Shown in pieces: positions 22,505 to 38,640 of a DNA stretch of 64,000 bases. Source of the DNA: Rhizomys pruinosus (Eukaryota; Chordata; Mammalia; Rodentia; Spalacidae); the NCBI GenBank assembly GCA_009823505.1, contig VZQC01000350.1, forward strand, positions 555,018-619,017, given 5' to 3'. The position numbers and the translations under genes are program-made. Numbering within the stretch: position 1 is the first letter of the stretch; each line of letters opens with the position of its first letter. Below the pieces are notes generated by a model. The model did no database searches. It was not told where the DNA came from and was given only the letters and a program-made list of their open reading frames with translations.

Positions 22505-22820
22505 TGGGGCTGGAGAGATAACTCAGCCCCCTGCTCTGGCCCAGGACTGGAATTTAGTTCCCAGCCCCTGACAAACCCTGTGGCCTCAGTGGGTACCTGC
22601 ACTCATTTGCACACACCTACACAGACACGTGAACACATACAGGCACTTTAAAAATTTTTAATAATAATGCCTACACACCTTTAATCCCAGCCCTGGAGGT
22701 TTGGGTGGGGCAGAAGCAGGAGGATCTCTGTGAGTTCAAGGCCAGCCAGGACTAGAGAGTTCCAGGACAGCTGGGACTACAGGGACACCCTGTCTCAAAG
22801 AAACCCAAAAATAAAAAATA
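22505..22820 (+). mobile_element. Old B2/B3-type SINE followed by B1
   Basis: 'ggggctggagagataactca' to CA-rich DNA near 22640, then a B1 at about 22666-22820 ending 'caccctgtctcaaagaaacc'. Confidence 0.65.
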
Positions 22821-22924
22821 AATGCCTACACAATGGCACAAATATCAGCATTTGCAGATTCATTTACCTGAAACTGAGCATCTCTTGCTTCTTGTGAGTA
22901 ATGCTGCAATAAACATGAACGTAG

Positions 22925-23082
22925 CCAGGTATGGTGATGCAGGATGGCTTTAATCCCAGCACTTGGGAGGCAGAGGTGGTGGATCTTTTTTAGTTCAAGG
23001 GCAGCCTGGTCTACATAGTGAGTTCTGGGACAGCTGGAACTACAAGGAGACCCTGTCTCAAAAAAACAAACAAAAAAAAAAG
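22925..23082 (+). mobile_element. B1 SINE
   Basis: 'agccaggtatggtgatgcag' to 'agaccctgtctcaaaaaaac'. Confidence 0.85.
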
Positions 23083-23189
23083 TAAAAATTTCTCCTTGAG
23101 GTGTTTCAAATTCACACACATACATATGTACATACATATGTATACATACATACATAGAGCTGAGAGTGCCTGGTCATACAGTTTTAGTT

Positions 23190-23262
23190 GTGTGTGTGTT
23201 GCTGGGAACTGAATTCACACATACTAAGCAAGCACTCTACCACCAAGCTATATATTGCCAGC
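23190..23262 (-). mobile_element. ID/B4-type SINE fragment, antisense
   Basis: 'tgctgggaactgaattcaca' and 'ctaagcaagcactctaccac' read as a reversed ID head. Confidence 0.55.
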
Positions 23263-23271
23263 CTGAACTTT

Positions 23272-23417
23272 TGTCTTTTTGAGACAGGGTCTCCCTGTAG
23301 CCCCAGCTGGCCTGGAACTCACTATGTAAACCAGGCTGGCCTTGAACTCACAGAGATCTGCCTGCCTCTGCCTCCCATGTGCTGGGATTAAAGACATGCA
23401 CCACCACACCCAGCTTA
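23272..23417 (-). mobile_element. B1 SINE, antisense
   Basis: 'ttgagacagggtctccctgt' to 'atgcaccaccacacccagct'. Confidence 0.88.
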
Positions 23418-23516
23418 AAGACAGTTCTTAGCTGCCATGTGGGTGCTGGGAATCAAACCCAGGTTCTCTGCTAGAGCAGTCGGTGCTCTTAACCACTGAA
23501 CCATCTCTCTAGCCCA
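23418..23516 (-). mobile_element. B2 SINE head, antisense, truncated
   Basis: 'cagttcttagctgccatgtg' to 'aaccatctctctagcccac'. It is the last SINE before MNX1 apart from the ID-like piece. Confidence 0.75.
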
Positions 23517-24129
23517 CTTACTTTCTAGTTAGTCCCGTTTTCCAGACCAGCCATTAATTTGCTTCCTACTGGTGTGTCAGCCTCCCGGAGTGCGCTGGAG
23601 GACCCTGTAGGTTGCTACACAGGATCACAAAAATGGCTTTACAAGAACTTCTCATTAGAATCAAGAAAATATGTGTGCAGAGGTCAGGCCTTGTAGGCTA
23701 GGAGGATAGAACTGGGGTTCCCTGAATTGAGGTCACCTTTGCATGGGCTGAACTCTCCATGCAGACGCAAATGCTTCATAGCAAAGCCAGGCAGTGGCCT
23801 TGTCTGCACCGTGTACAAGGTGGAGACAAGGATCTCTAGGACCAGATTAGCCAGCGGCGAGCTAGAACCCAGAAGGAAGTCTGCGCACCTTTAGTTGTGG
23901 CTTCCACAGTATAGACCTGGCTGGTTCTGTCCTTGGGTCTGCAAAGCCCTTCTCCCCATCCTTGCCCTCTGCCTCTGGTCACAGAGCCCCAGGAGCGGAT
24001 CCGGGAAGGACCCGAGGCCTCTCCTGCCCGTGGCCAAACGAGGTCGGTGACCCTGAGGCCAGCACTAACCATCTGAGCGCGGCGGGCCTCGCACGCGGAC
24101 AGGCCTCGCGCGCAGACAGGCCTCGCGGT

Positions 24130-24330
24130 CATACGTTAAACGGAATGAATGTGCGCTGTGCCCGGAGTAGGCGAGGATGAGCCAGTGATTATATTTAAAT
24201 TTGCTATAATTGATTTGGGGAAGAGCTACTGTGACAAGAACGAATTGATCATTAAATTTATTAGCGAGATAAATTCCGCCGCGATTAAGCAGCTGGCTGC
24301 GGCCGGCGGAGGGTCCCTGCGCCAAACTAG
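24130..24330. promoter_or_regulatory. Homeodomain-site-rich block downstream of MNX1
   Basis: About 200 bp of AT-rich unique DNA with a dense series of ATTA/TAAT/TTTAAA cores (ttatatttaaatttgc, ataattgatttgg, gatcattaaatttattagc, gcgattaagc). It sits in GC-rich flanks about 1.7 kb past the candidate poly(A) signal. No ORF of gene type is seen. Regulatory role is inferred. Confidence 0.4.
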
Positions 24331-24859
24331 AGCTTTGCTATTGTGGGGGGAAGAAGGGGGCGTCCTTGTGACTTGTTTCCTCCTCCTCCAGTGCTCAGCT
24401 TGCCTTTGTCCAAGGGAGCTTCTCCCTCTGGGGTGGGGGCACCCGGAGTTCCCAGGGCGGTCGTTAGCCTCCTACTACCGGCTAGGGCCTCCCCTTTATT
24501 GGCTACCCAGTGTTTAGGGCTCTGGGGCTCTAAGACTGGGGCAGCCACGCTCTGCGGGAAAATAATCCCCAGATGTGGAGCCAGCCGCGGAACAGACTGC
24601 TTCGGGCTGAACCTCGCCTCGCCAATGTGTTAGACATTAAAACAGAGATACATACAGATTACAGATTTTTTTTTTTTAAAGGCATCTGTCTTCCCTCTCC
24701 CAGCTGCTGATTCTTCCACTCCCTTTCCACAGACCCTTTTCTTTATCAGTTGTAAAATCTCAATGGTGTACCCCCCAAAAGCGCCCTTGGACCAGAAGGT
24801 TGCTGGGGACCCCACTCAGCCGCTGCCATGCCTGGCTCTTAGCCCGGCGCCCCGCCTCG

Positions 24860-25000
24860 GCCAGCGTGGATTTTACAGAAGGAGCCGAGGTGATAATGAG
24901 CTGCCAGGAGGATAGTAATCTGGATAGGCTCTGACGTGGAGGAGTGCCCCGCTGGCCCCGCGGCAATCACCCAAATGAAACGCCGGGCCCTTCAGAACTC
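24860..25000. promoter_or_regulatory. Candidate conserved block downstream of MNX1
   Basis: Unique sequence with ggtgataatgagctgcc, atagtaatctggatagg and ctctcattagctggg. These are clustered TAAT/GATA-type cores in GC-rich flanks. The call rests on composition and motifs only. Confidence 0.3.
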
Positions 25001-25224
25001 TCATTAGCTGGGAGGGAGGGCACGGTAGTGGGGGGAAGGAGATATCCACCCTCGCCCAGGTTCGGGCGAGAAAGTGTGGAGCAGTGAGTTGAACCTAGAC
25101 ACAAGAAAGGGCGGCAGCGAGGTGGTGATCCGGGGAGCAAGCAGGCAGGAGACCGGGGCGCACCCGGTGGGCCCAGAGTGCCCAGGCGGAGCCAGGCGCA
25201 CAGATCCTGAGCGCGCCGCATGTG

Positions 25225-25400
25225 TGCTGCACATGGCCCGCGGGCGGAGTGATTGATGGCACTCGCTGCAGAGGTTTATTAACCCAGAGCCACTGCAGGC
25301 CTGGCGCGGAGCGTCCTCACCGCCCGCTGCTGGCCTTTCGGAAGACATTTGTATAGATCCAACAAAGTCGTTTCTGGCCGGCACGAGGGAGACTCTGCTG
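25225..25400. promoter_or_regulatory. Candidate element with PBX-HOX composite site
   Basis: TGATTGATGG at 25250-25259 matches the PBX-HOX bipartite consensus (TGATTGAT). It is followed by gaggtttattaaccc within a unique, SINE-free stretch about 0.75 kb past the candidate MNX1 poly(A) signal. Confidence 0.35.
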
Positions 25401-25884
25401 GCTGGCAGAGAGGGCTCGGGTCAAGGAGAAAGAGCTGCACCGCGCGTCCAAGCGCTTTCCCGGAAACATACATGACCAGCGCCTTAGGTCCCTAAGACCC
25501 AAGTCCCACTAAGTCTAGTCGTTTCTGGCTCCTTTTCCTGAAAACTTCTAATACTGCATTTCCACTTCTGGAACGCCATCGAAGCAAGAAGACCAGCAAG
25601 TAAATAGGAAAATAAATACAGGGCCTAAAGTCACTCAGCTAAGAGTCCAGGCCAGGCAAAACCCGCATCCTGCACGCTCAGACACCTGGTCTCTAGTATT
25701 TTTAGAAACACTTCACACCTGTGCCCCCACTGCCTAGCCTACGAATCGGGTTCCACCCAGGGGGCCCAGGTGCGGAGATGACCCTGACACCCATTTGTCA
25801 TCGCCATTTTCACCCTTTGTGATAATCACAGAATAAACACTGTGCCTATCATTCCCGGTGGAATGATAAGACCCCCAAAAGATT

Positions 25885-25960
25885 TGCACTCTTGGATTTG
25901 GGGGTGTAATCTAGCGACAGAGCATTTGCCTGGCATGGGTTCAAACCATCCCCAAATGAA
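25885..25960 (+). mobile_element. ID-like SINE fragment
   Basis: 'gggtgtaatctagcgacagag' followed by 'catttgcctggcatgggttc' and 'aaaccatcccc' resembles the tRNA-Ala-derived ID head with A and B boxes. It is diverged and has an A-rich 3' side. Confidence 0.5.
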
Positions 25961-26010
25961 GACTTTTCCACTTTCATCCAGTAAAAAACAAACAAAAAAC
26001 CCCCCAACAA

Positions 26011-26016
26011 TTTATT
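26011..26016 (-). terminator. Candidate AATAAA polyadenylation signal for MNX1
   Basis: Plus-strand TTTATT reads AATAAA on the minus strand, about 545 nt past the stop codon. It is followed by a G-rich stretch on the minus strand (complement of the C-run near 26001-26005). A weaker TATAAA-like hexamer lies upstream near 26080. Confidence 0.45.
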
Positions 26017-26558
26017 TTACATTCCATCCTGGAGGATGGGGAAGCTAAATAATTTAGCATGCATAAGTAGACATTTCTTTCTTTATATATAAATACAATA
26101 TACAAAAATAAAGACAATACCATTCTGAGATTTTCAGCAGTTTGAATACTCATAGGTCACACCCCCACCCCCAGATACGTAAGCATAAAAGGTTAAAACC
26201 TTTTTTTTTTTTTTTCTTTTCAATTCTCAGCAGAATGGCGGTTCCAGAGGAGGTTTCAAGTTTCCAGGTCACCTAACACTGTCGTTTCCCCTTCTCCGAC
26301 GAGGGAAGAGCCCAGCTGAGCCTCTTGAAAGACTGGCTCTTCTATAACACTTCTGCCAACACCACCCGAAATTAAATTTAAAAGAACAAAAGTTCCAGTC
26401 GGAGCTCCTGGTTGGTCTCCCTCTTGCAGTCCTTCAAGGGCCCCCAAAGGATGCCCATGGGCCGCACCTGAGCGCACAGTCGGGGAGAGGCGGCCCGGTG
26501 CGCTGCAGGCCGCAGGACACTGTGGGAACCCGGCGCCGCTCCTGCCCCGCACGGGCTC
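26011..26558 (-). other. MNX1: MNX1 3' untranslated region (candidate extent)
   Basis: This is the sequence downstream of the TAG stop on the minus strand. It includes an A-run (seen as T-run 26202-26214 on the plus strand) and AT-rich DNA around 26050-26130. The extent is set by the first AATAAA on the minus strand. An ID-like SINE starts just beyond it, consistent with the transcript ending here. The true cleavage site cannot be seen. Confidence 0.5.
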
Positions 26559-31399
<4,841 letters not shown>

Positions 31400-31400
<1 letters not shown>

Positions 31401-32380
31401 GGCCCCAGGTCTTCGAAGCTGGCCCCAATTGTCCACTGTTTTGCACTAGGGAGCCGAACGGTCCCGGACCCCTGATAATCACGCTGCGCCCAAATCTGGA
31501 TGCCGGGCTGAGCCATGGGCGCACACGCTACTCTTCCCAGCATCTCCCGCTCGGGAGTCTTGGGCGCAGCAGGGTATTTTGCGTCCCAGCCACTACCCCC
31601 CTGCCTTCTCATCTGTCCCAAGAAGTCCAGACACCCCAGGTGTTTGTGGGGATAGGGATGTGTCTAAATGTTGGTAGGGTGCGAGTTTGACATCCACAAA
31701 TCCTTGTCAGGAGCCCCACGGAGATCCGGGCGGAGAGCAAAGTCTGAGCGCTTTAAAGCGTGCAAGACTCATTGGCTTGAACATCCTCTGCTCAGTGCGT
31801 CTCCTGAGCCGACCTGGATGACAAGATCATTTCCACAGAGCGATTTCTGTTGGGCATTCAGGACACAAGCCTACGGTCTCTGCCTGGAAAACCCTGAAGG
31901 GAGAGATTCTGATCTGTGCTGTCCCCCGGACTGCTCACTGGCCGGCTCCAAGTCTGGATGGAGAGACTAAGAGGTTCTCGACTCCAGACAGCCCCTGCCG
32001 GCAGCATCCAGGAAAATCCAGAGGAAAAGGGGCTTCTGACTGAGCCGGTATTGGAGAGAGAATCCAGGCCTCACCACCCCCATCCCCCGCTCCCCCAATA
32101 TTTACAATAAAACACTTCCAAGGTTTTGTTTTGTTTTAGAGAGAATCATTAGGCAGGTCAGGAAGTCGAACGGCCACTAACACAGGGCTTTGTCGCTACC
32201 TCCTTTAGATTCAGTTATCTTCCCCAAACAGGAGAGAAGAGTGGGTGGGAGAAGGGAATTCCAGAAGCCTGTCTTTCAGAGCAGGTGAAAGGCAAATCAA
32301 GGGACCCAGAGGGGGCCTGGGAGGGGCAAGAGGACCTATAAAAAACTGAAGCCTGGCGAACTCTAAAAGCAGCAGGCGCT
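31400..32380. other. Unique stretch upstream of the MNX1 promoter
   Basis: GC-rich fading to moderate. No gene or repeat recognised. Confidence 0.45.
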
Positions 32381-32640
32381 GGGTGTGCTGCTCCTTGCCT
32401 TTAATCTCAGCAAGCTCCCTCAAGGCAGAGGCAAGCAGATCTCTGTAAATTGGAGGCCAGCCTGATCTACATAGTGAGTTTTAGGCCAGCCAGGGTTACA
32501 AAGGGAGACCTTGTCCCAAATAAAAACAGAAACAAAGACAAGACCTAATAGTTTGAACTGGGTCCACACCTTAATTCCAGCACTGGAGGCACAGGCAGGT
32601 GGATCTCTGAGTTCCAGAGCAGTACAGCCAAGTCTAAAAA
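32381..32640 (+). mobile_element. B1 SINE plus B1 fragment
   Basis: B1 at 32381-32545 (diverged) and a second partial B1 at about 32555-32640. Confidence 0.65.
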
Positions 32641-32649
32641 GAGGAGGAG

Positions 32650-32858
32650 GCTAGGGAGAGGGCTCAGAGCACTGGCTGTTATTGCAGAGGACTCTGGTTC
32701 AAATCCCAGCACCCACATGGGAGCTAACAACTGTCTGAAACTCCAGTTCCAGGGGATCCGACACCCTCTTCTGTCCTCCTCTGGTGTTTCATGACACCGG
32801 TGCACTTACATACATGCAGGAAATACATTCATAGACATAAAATAAAAATAAACAGAAC
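32650..32858 (+). mobile_element. B2 SINE, older
   Basis: 'ggctagggagagggctcaga' to 'attcatagacataaaataaa'. Confidence 0.75.
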
Positions 32859-33108
32859 AGGGGCTGGAGAGATAGCCTAGCAGTTAAGAGCACCGACTGC
32901 TCTTGCAGAGGACCCGGGTTCTATCCCCAGCCCCCACATGGCGGCTGAGAACCCTCTGTAACTCCAATTCCAGGAGAACTCCAGTTCCAGGGGAATCCGA
33001 GACTCTCTTCTGACCTCTGCGGGATTGCAGGACATGGGTGCACAGACCTACATGCAGACAGTACATTCATACACATACAAAAAATAAATAAATAAAATTA
33101 AAAAAATA
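32859..33108 (+). mobile_element. B2 SINE
   Basis: 'ggggctggagagatagccta' to 'attcatacacatacaaaaaa'. 'aaataaacagaaca' repeated at about 32847 and 33105 is the target-site duplication. Confidence 0.9.
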
Positions 33109-33119
33109 AACAGAACAAT

Positions 33120-34805
33120 GAAAGTAGCTGGCCAAGTTGCTTCAAGAGTGTTTTGGAAGGTAATTATAAGAACTGCACACTTCCTCTCCTCAAGGGTCTT
33201 CCTCAGGTGGGACTCAACACTGTCACTTTGCTGGTGTGAGTGGGATTTTTCTTTTGTTATGACAGGTAGTTCTGAGGCACACAGATCTGGCTGCAATGTT
33301 GGAGGACAGCAGCACTGTCCATCCAGGAGTGAATGCTGAGCAGCTTTTCAAGGGCTCCTGGTTAGAGCACAGAAGGCATGGCATCCAGGAGGCAGTTGTG
33401 TTTAAGGGATAATCTTGGGATGATTAAAATGCAGTCTTGCCTCCAAGTTGGTTATTTCATGAATATCTACTGTGCACCATGTAATTTCTGTAATTAGCAT
33501 CCTAACCTCTGTTATGATTCTGCAAGGGGGATTTTTATCATCTGCATCTTCTAGAGCATAGGTCCAAAGAAGCTGAGACCAGGTCTGGCTTCAGAGGCCA
33601 CGGAGCCCACCTGCTGCCCATAAGGCTTCAAGTCTGTGTCCTTGTTCCTCATCCCACCTGTCTCTGTGAGCAAGAGGGGTTATAAAGGAGAACTCAGATT
33701 TTCTGTCACCCCTCATAAGGAAGAAGCCCAAAATAGGCAAGTAAGGATGGAATTGACCCCCCCTCCTCTTTATTAGGGCTTGGCTTTCTGGCCAAAACGC
33801 CTTTCTGAGTGTAGAGCAGGGTGATTAGTCCCCAGGGGAATGAGTCAAGAAGTGGGAGGAAGAGAGTGACTGCAAATGAGATTTCCTCCGAGAACCTGCA
33901 TCCTCTCCCAGCTGTCATACCTACTGCCAAAGCCGTGTTGGTTGCTGATGGGCTATTCGGTCTAGGAGTCTAGGCACTTGTTTTCCCAAGCAAAACCATT
34001 CTGTTTACCAAGGACGGAGGAACTCATTGCATCCCTGTTTGTACTGTAGGGGCTGTGCTCCAAAATCCTTCAAACCCCTCCCTTTCTCTGCTCCTCTGGA
34101 GTGTGAGAATCCAGCAGGACCGCCCACCCCCAGCAGGGCCACACCACCTGTGAGCTGTGCTAGGCCTTTCAGACTTTGCATGTCAGACTTCATGGATTTA
34201 TTTTATTGTCTGGAAAAGTGGAGGTTGGGCCACAAGGACTCTATGACCCTATGAAGCTAAGGGGCTTGAGCATGATCATATTTTCTGCTTCTTTTGAGAA
34301 TAAGTTAACGCCCGAGGAAGGTGCTCTGTAAATTGTATGAGGAGAGGTGGAAGTTGGGAGAAGGGGGAAGCTATCTGGAGCTGGGATCTTTGTGTGGTTT
34401 ACAACGTGTGAAGTGAGCCTGCTGGGTCTCTTCCTGTTCCCAGTGTCTGTATTGACCCAGCCCCAGCTGGCTTTCAAGGTGCCTAGTACTGGGCTGGGGG
34501 TTTAAGAAGCAGCTCAACGAGATCAAAGGTCTGGTCCCAGCAGTATTCCCAGCCCAGCGTCCCCAGGTAGTTCCCCTGTCCTTAAGGAACTCTGGGACTG
34601 TGGGGAGGAAGAACCCTTCTTCCCAAAGGAGGCTGGGATTAAAGGCCCAGTGCCCCTCTAAGCAGCTGGCGACAAGTCGTCTTCCCCTGTCCAGCACCGG
34701 ATCTCTTCTTCAGGTCTTGTGTTAAGTTACCAAATACAGCCTACAATTGAGATTCCTCCTGGTACTTAGAAAGGAGATTGGTGATTTCTACAAACTACCA
34801 CAAAA
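33120..34805. other. Unique stretch with a MIR-like remnant
   Basis: 33450-33610 (gaatatctactgtgcaccat ... gtccaaagaagctgagacc) looks like an old MIR. No gene is recognised. Confidence 0.4.
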
Positions 34806-34814
34806 GAATAAGAT

Positions 34815-34971
34815 GTTGGGGGTAAAAAGATAGCTCAGAGGTTAAAAGCAGTACTCTTGGAGAGTATACAAGTTCGGTTCCCTGCCCCAGTCTCAGGTGG
34901 CTCACAGTCCCTGCCACTCCAGCTCCCTAGGGTCTGACACCCTCTTCCAGCCTGGCACCTGCACTCAGGTT

Positions 34972-35016
<45 letters not shown>
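34815..35016 (+). mobile_element. B2/B3-type SINE with (CA)n tail
   Basis: 'gttgggggtaaaaagatagc' to 'cctggcacctgcactcaggt', then about 19 CA units at 34976-35014. Confidence 0.65.
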
Positions 35017-35017
<1 letters not shown>

Positions 35018-35019
35018 TT

Positions 35020-36850
35020 AAAAATTTTTTAAAAAACAGAAAGATGTTCTGATCTACATCCATTTTCACCTGGAATTTTACTAATTCTGGATTCTTTTAC
35101 CAGTTATGGACTCCCCTCCCTGAGGAATGCAGCAGGTACAAAAGCCATTAACATTCAGGGGAGAAGCCTGGAGGTGTGGCTGGGGATCGGGTAAAAGGCA
35201 GCTTTCCTCACCAGCCCCCTTGGCACACTTGCCATTCGGTACTCAGCTGTTCCCAGAACTGAAACCCAAGAGCTTCCTCCCAATGGAGAAGAGCCCAGGC
35301 AGAACACCTTCTCAGTCCATTGAATCTCCTTGAGGGTTAACTTAGTTAAATTTCAGCTTCAACATTTTAAGGCTTCCTTTCAGGAAAATGAGACCCAGGG
35401 ATGCAGTGTGAATGGCCGAGCCAGTACGGAAGCCCGGGGTTATATGGCTTTCCTGCGTGTAGAAGTCACAAAGAAACAAGCTAGGAGGAAGTGCTGGACT
35501 GGACCTAGAAGGAGATTGTACCAACACCCTTCAGGCCTGGCTGGTACCAGTGCCTAAAACTTCCCTGGGAACATACCCCCAGCCTGGGGACATACAGGCT
35601 CTAGTGGGGAGCCTGGGGTCTCTGGAAGGTGCTCAGGACCAGGGATGTCTGACCTGTTCTCCGCACTCTCCCACAGTCCCTGACGAGGCTCTGGTTCCAT
35701 CAACTCCTTTAGGGCCTTTGACCTGCTGACCTCTTCTCTAAGTCCCACCCCCCAGCTCCATTTTAATGGGAGGGAATCTGCAAAGGTGGCTCAAAAGACC
35801 CAGGGACCTGAAGACCCCCTGCCCCAGCTTGAAGTAAGCCCCCCACATCCTGTCTCCATCATACATCAGCGCTTCCTTTTCCTCTCCTGGGATAGCTGGA
35901 TTTCCTGTCACTCCTTTTTAGAAGCACCCTCCACCTTGTCCCTACCTATGTTCCAGCCTGCACTGCCCGGGGTCTGGGAAAGACTTGGGGTATAAAGTCA
36001 CAGCCTCCCGCAATCCATTGGCTTTCTATTTTAGGAAAACCTCCATCAGACACCAAGGTTCCTACTGTATGTCACAGGACACTGAGGGGGAGAACTAGGG
36101 TTCCTACAGGAACCTTTCCCACCCCAGGAGCCAAAGTATTTACAGTTGCTGTTACCTTCTGGAAGCCTTGGGTCTGGATCACAAGGAGAAAAAATGGGGG
36201 GGTGGGGGTCGCCTCAGCTCCTTCAGTCAGCTGGGGACTGGCACCCTCACAGAAATGAAAGGCTTCTCAGAAACCTATGCTTTTGCTGCAGAATCTCTTG
36301 GTGCACAAGAAGAGGGGCGCTTCATACCATTCTCAGGAACAGAGAAAGCAAAAGCAAGCTCTGAGTGGGGTGTGCAGCCCACAGCTACCAAGCTCCGCAG
36401 GGCTGAGCAGTTCTCTACTGAAGGGAAGAAAGGATCTGGATTGGTTTGTTGTTGGTTTTGTTGATTTTGAAGCAGCGGCTCCCTGTAGCCTCAGGGATCT
36501 ACATTTTGAAGTTCAGAGCAATGCACCGTCTTTAAACGAAAGCTCATGTGAAAGTTGTCTAGTAGTCAAATGTCTCTGTAAAGGCTGCAGTTGCTGTTTC
36601 TGCAGCATTGCCAGAGGCCACTTGAACTCCTTTCTAACACACCTGTCTGCCCACAACTCCAGGAAGACTAGGTTATACTGCTGGACACAGCAACATCGCA
36701 GCCTGGGAAACAGTGCTCATAAACACAGGCAAATAATGCAATGCATGCTTAAAAAAAAAATCCTGTCTGAGCTAGACAGTGACCGCTGACCTGCATGATG
36801 CTGGGGCGGATGAAGCACACAGCAAAGAAAACCAAACACACAAACACTGA
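35020..36850. other. Unique SINE-free stretch
   Basis: No gene, SINE or clear element is recognised. 36130-36790 has open frames on the plus strand without domains. Confidence 0.4.
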
Positions 36851-36995
36851 TGTTGCCCAGGAACATTTTAATGCCTTGGTGAGTGAATTTTTTAGTGCAT
36901 TCTGACTGGAAATTATGGTGAATCGGAGCGCACTAATGTCCAAGTCCGAGGTAGATAATGGCAGGAAGTCCCAGCTAATTGGTCTCTTCACTACT
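36850..36995. promoter_or_regulatory. Candidate enhancer about 6.1 kb upstream of the MNX1 start
   Basis: The AT-rich unique block has acattttaatgcc, gcactaatgtcc, agataatggc and cccagctaattggtc. It is the first of several such blocks in the SINE-free 35.0-40.45 kb stretch. Confidence 0.35.
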
Positions 36996-37599
36996 TGCTG
37001 AGGTGGCAGAAGCCAGAGTACAGGCGGCAGAGTGGGGGACCGGGAGGAGGGGCTGAGTTACTGAGTGGCCTCTTATGTGGTGTTTCAAAGCTGACTGGGT
37101 TCCCCAGACCGCCAAATGCTGTCTCAGTTCAGATTCACCTCAACCCTGCCGGTGCCTCCTCCCACACATGTAGGAGGCCCCAGGAGGGGTCTCCTTGCCA
37201 GCGAAACCCCACTGAGTCACCCTAAAGCTCTTCCCTATGTTCACCTTTCTCAGAGCAGCTGTCTTACCCCAGAGTGGAAACACACCTGGCCCCCATTCTG
37301 CACACAGCCCGACGAAGACTCCCAGAAGCCCCGTCTCTGCTCGGACACAGCAGAAAGTGCCAGCAGCTCTGCCTTCCCTCCAGCACCCAGCTTGTTCCAA
37401 AATCTGGGCAAGCTCTTTGTTTCCTTATCATAATTTCCCAAGGCCTTTGCTGGTCAGGCTCTCACCTGTAGGGTATAAGGAGAGGCACCAGTACCCTACC
37501 CCTAACCTTTGGTGGAATCCTCCACCCCAATACATCCACCCCACACCTCACAACTGTTCCTTTGCTGAGGGAGTGGAGGGAGACATTGCCAACCCCTCC

Positions 37600-37880
37600 C
37601 CTTCCCTCCCGGCAGTCTCTGGGGCCCTGTGCTGCGGGCAAGATAATTTGGCTAATGAACTCGTTAAAGGGCCCCTGGTGACCCGCCCTGGCCTCCCCCG
37701 GCCCATCTGGGAAATTCCTTTGAAAGGCCGAGAGCGCTCAACAGCTCGCCACCGTCTGTCACTGCTGGAGGCCCGAAGTGGCGACTCCAGACTCCCTACA
37801 TTAAAATAATTACCCAGTGGAACAGGTGGCCCACCCTCTGGCCCCGACGCATCTGGGCCCCCGAGCTGCCAGGGGATGGA
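37600..37880. promoter_or_regulatory. Candidate MNX1 motor-neuron enhancer (E-boxes plus homeodomain sites)
   Basis: Sites seen: ataatttg at 37643-37650, TAATGA at 37653-37658, E-box CATCTG at 37704-37709, an ATTAAAATAATTA string at 37800-37812, E-box CAGGTG at 37823-37828, and CATCTG at 37850-37855. They lie 6.9-7.1 kb upstream of the ATG. Mouse Hb9 is known to have a distal motor-neuron enhancer in this range where proneural bHLH and Isl1-Lhx3 factors act together. Equating the two is inference. Confidence 0.45.
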
Positions 37881-38141
37881 ACGGCCCGCCCAGGTCGCGG
37901 CTGCCAGCCGGAGCAGGGGAGGACAGAGAGGCCCAAGGCCTTGAGAAAGAAGGCCTGAGACACTACTCATGCTCGGGCTGTGCTCCCGCCAGGACAGAAC
38001 CTGGAGCTTGCTCCAAGGTTGGAACTATGTCCATATTGAGCTTTGCACCAGGGCCTCGCAGAAGAGGGCGCCGGTCACTCGAGCATCCAGGCTGAAGTCT
38101 TGGAGATGCTTGTCTCAGATAGGCAAGCCAGCATGTGTGCA

Positions 38142-38192
38142 TACGCGTGTGTGCGTGTGTGTGCGTGAGTGTGTGTGTGTGCGTGAGTGCAA
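38142..38192. repeat. (TG)n/(GTGC)n microsatellite
   Basis: Imperfect TG array with GTGCGTG and GTGAGTG interruptions, inside the upstream regulatory stretch. Confidence 0.9.
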
Positions 38193-38309
38193 GATGGCTC
38201 CCTGTTCTGGAGTCCACTCCAGAGTCTGAGTGGGAAGTGGTGGGGGTCCCCGCTATGCTGCTGAAAAGGGCGGTGCAGCACAGGCTTGCCGCCAAGCCTA
38301 TTGCCAAAA

Positions 38310-38640
38310 ACACATATTACACTGCGACATTCTGTAAATGAGATAATGATACATAAACCCGATGATCGATGTGACGTGCCTGGATGTCTTCTCTAAATTA
38401 GCTGCTCACATCGACTGCTAATAATGGTGAGTTTATGAAAGCAATTTCAGAGCAAACTGCGATAGGGTCTTCTTACTCTAATCAGCCTGCGTGGCTAATG
38501 GACGAGGGGGTCAAGCTGAGCATTATTGACATGCCTGTGCCCTTAACCTGTTTCCCAATAAAGCTGATTAGTTTTTGTCAATTCATCAGCTAACCACTCT
38601 GGCTGGAACTGCATCAAAGCCGTATTTGCTCAGGGGAATC
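38310..38640. promoter_or_regulatory. Candidate distal enhancer about 7.5-7.9 kb upstream
   Basis: Unique AT-rich block with gagataatgatacataaac, ctctaaattagctgc, gactgctaataatggtgag, tctaatcagcc, gtggctaatgg, gagcattattgac and agctgattag. There are many TAAT cores and few E-boxes. Confidence 0.45.

Larger units (their letters stand above)
23516..25880. other. Unique SINE-free stretch between the last downstream SINE and MNX1
   Basis: No gene is recognised. It holds the three enhancer-like blocks listed and otherwise GC-rich unique DNA, with a T-run at 24666-24678. ORFs here show no family resemblance. Confidence 0.6.

Noticed and set aside
1..26000. Search for NOM1, the neighbour of MNX1 in other mammals, and UBE3C on the other side
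   Set aside because: I found no frame or exon that I recognise as either gene. Both probably lie outside the window, but small terminal exons or UTRs could be missed.
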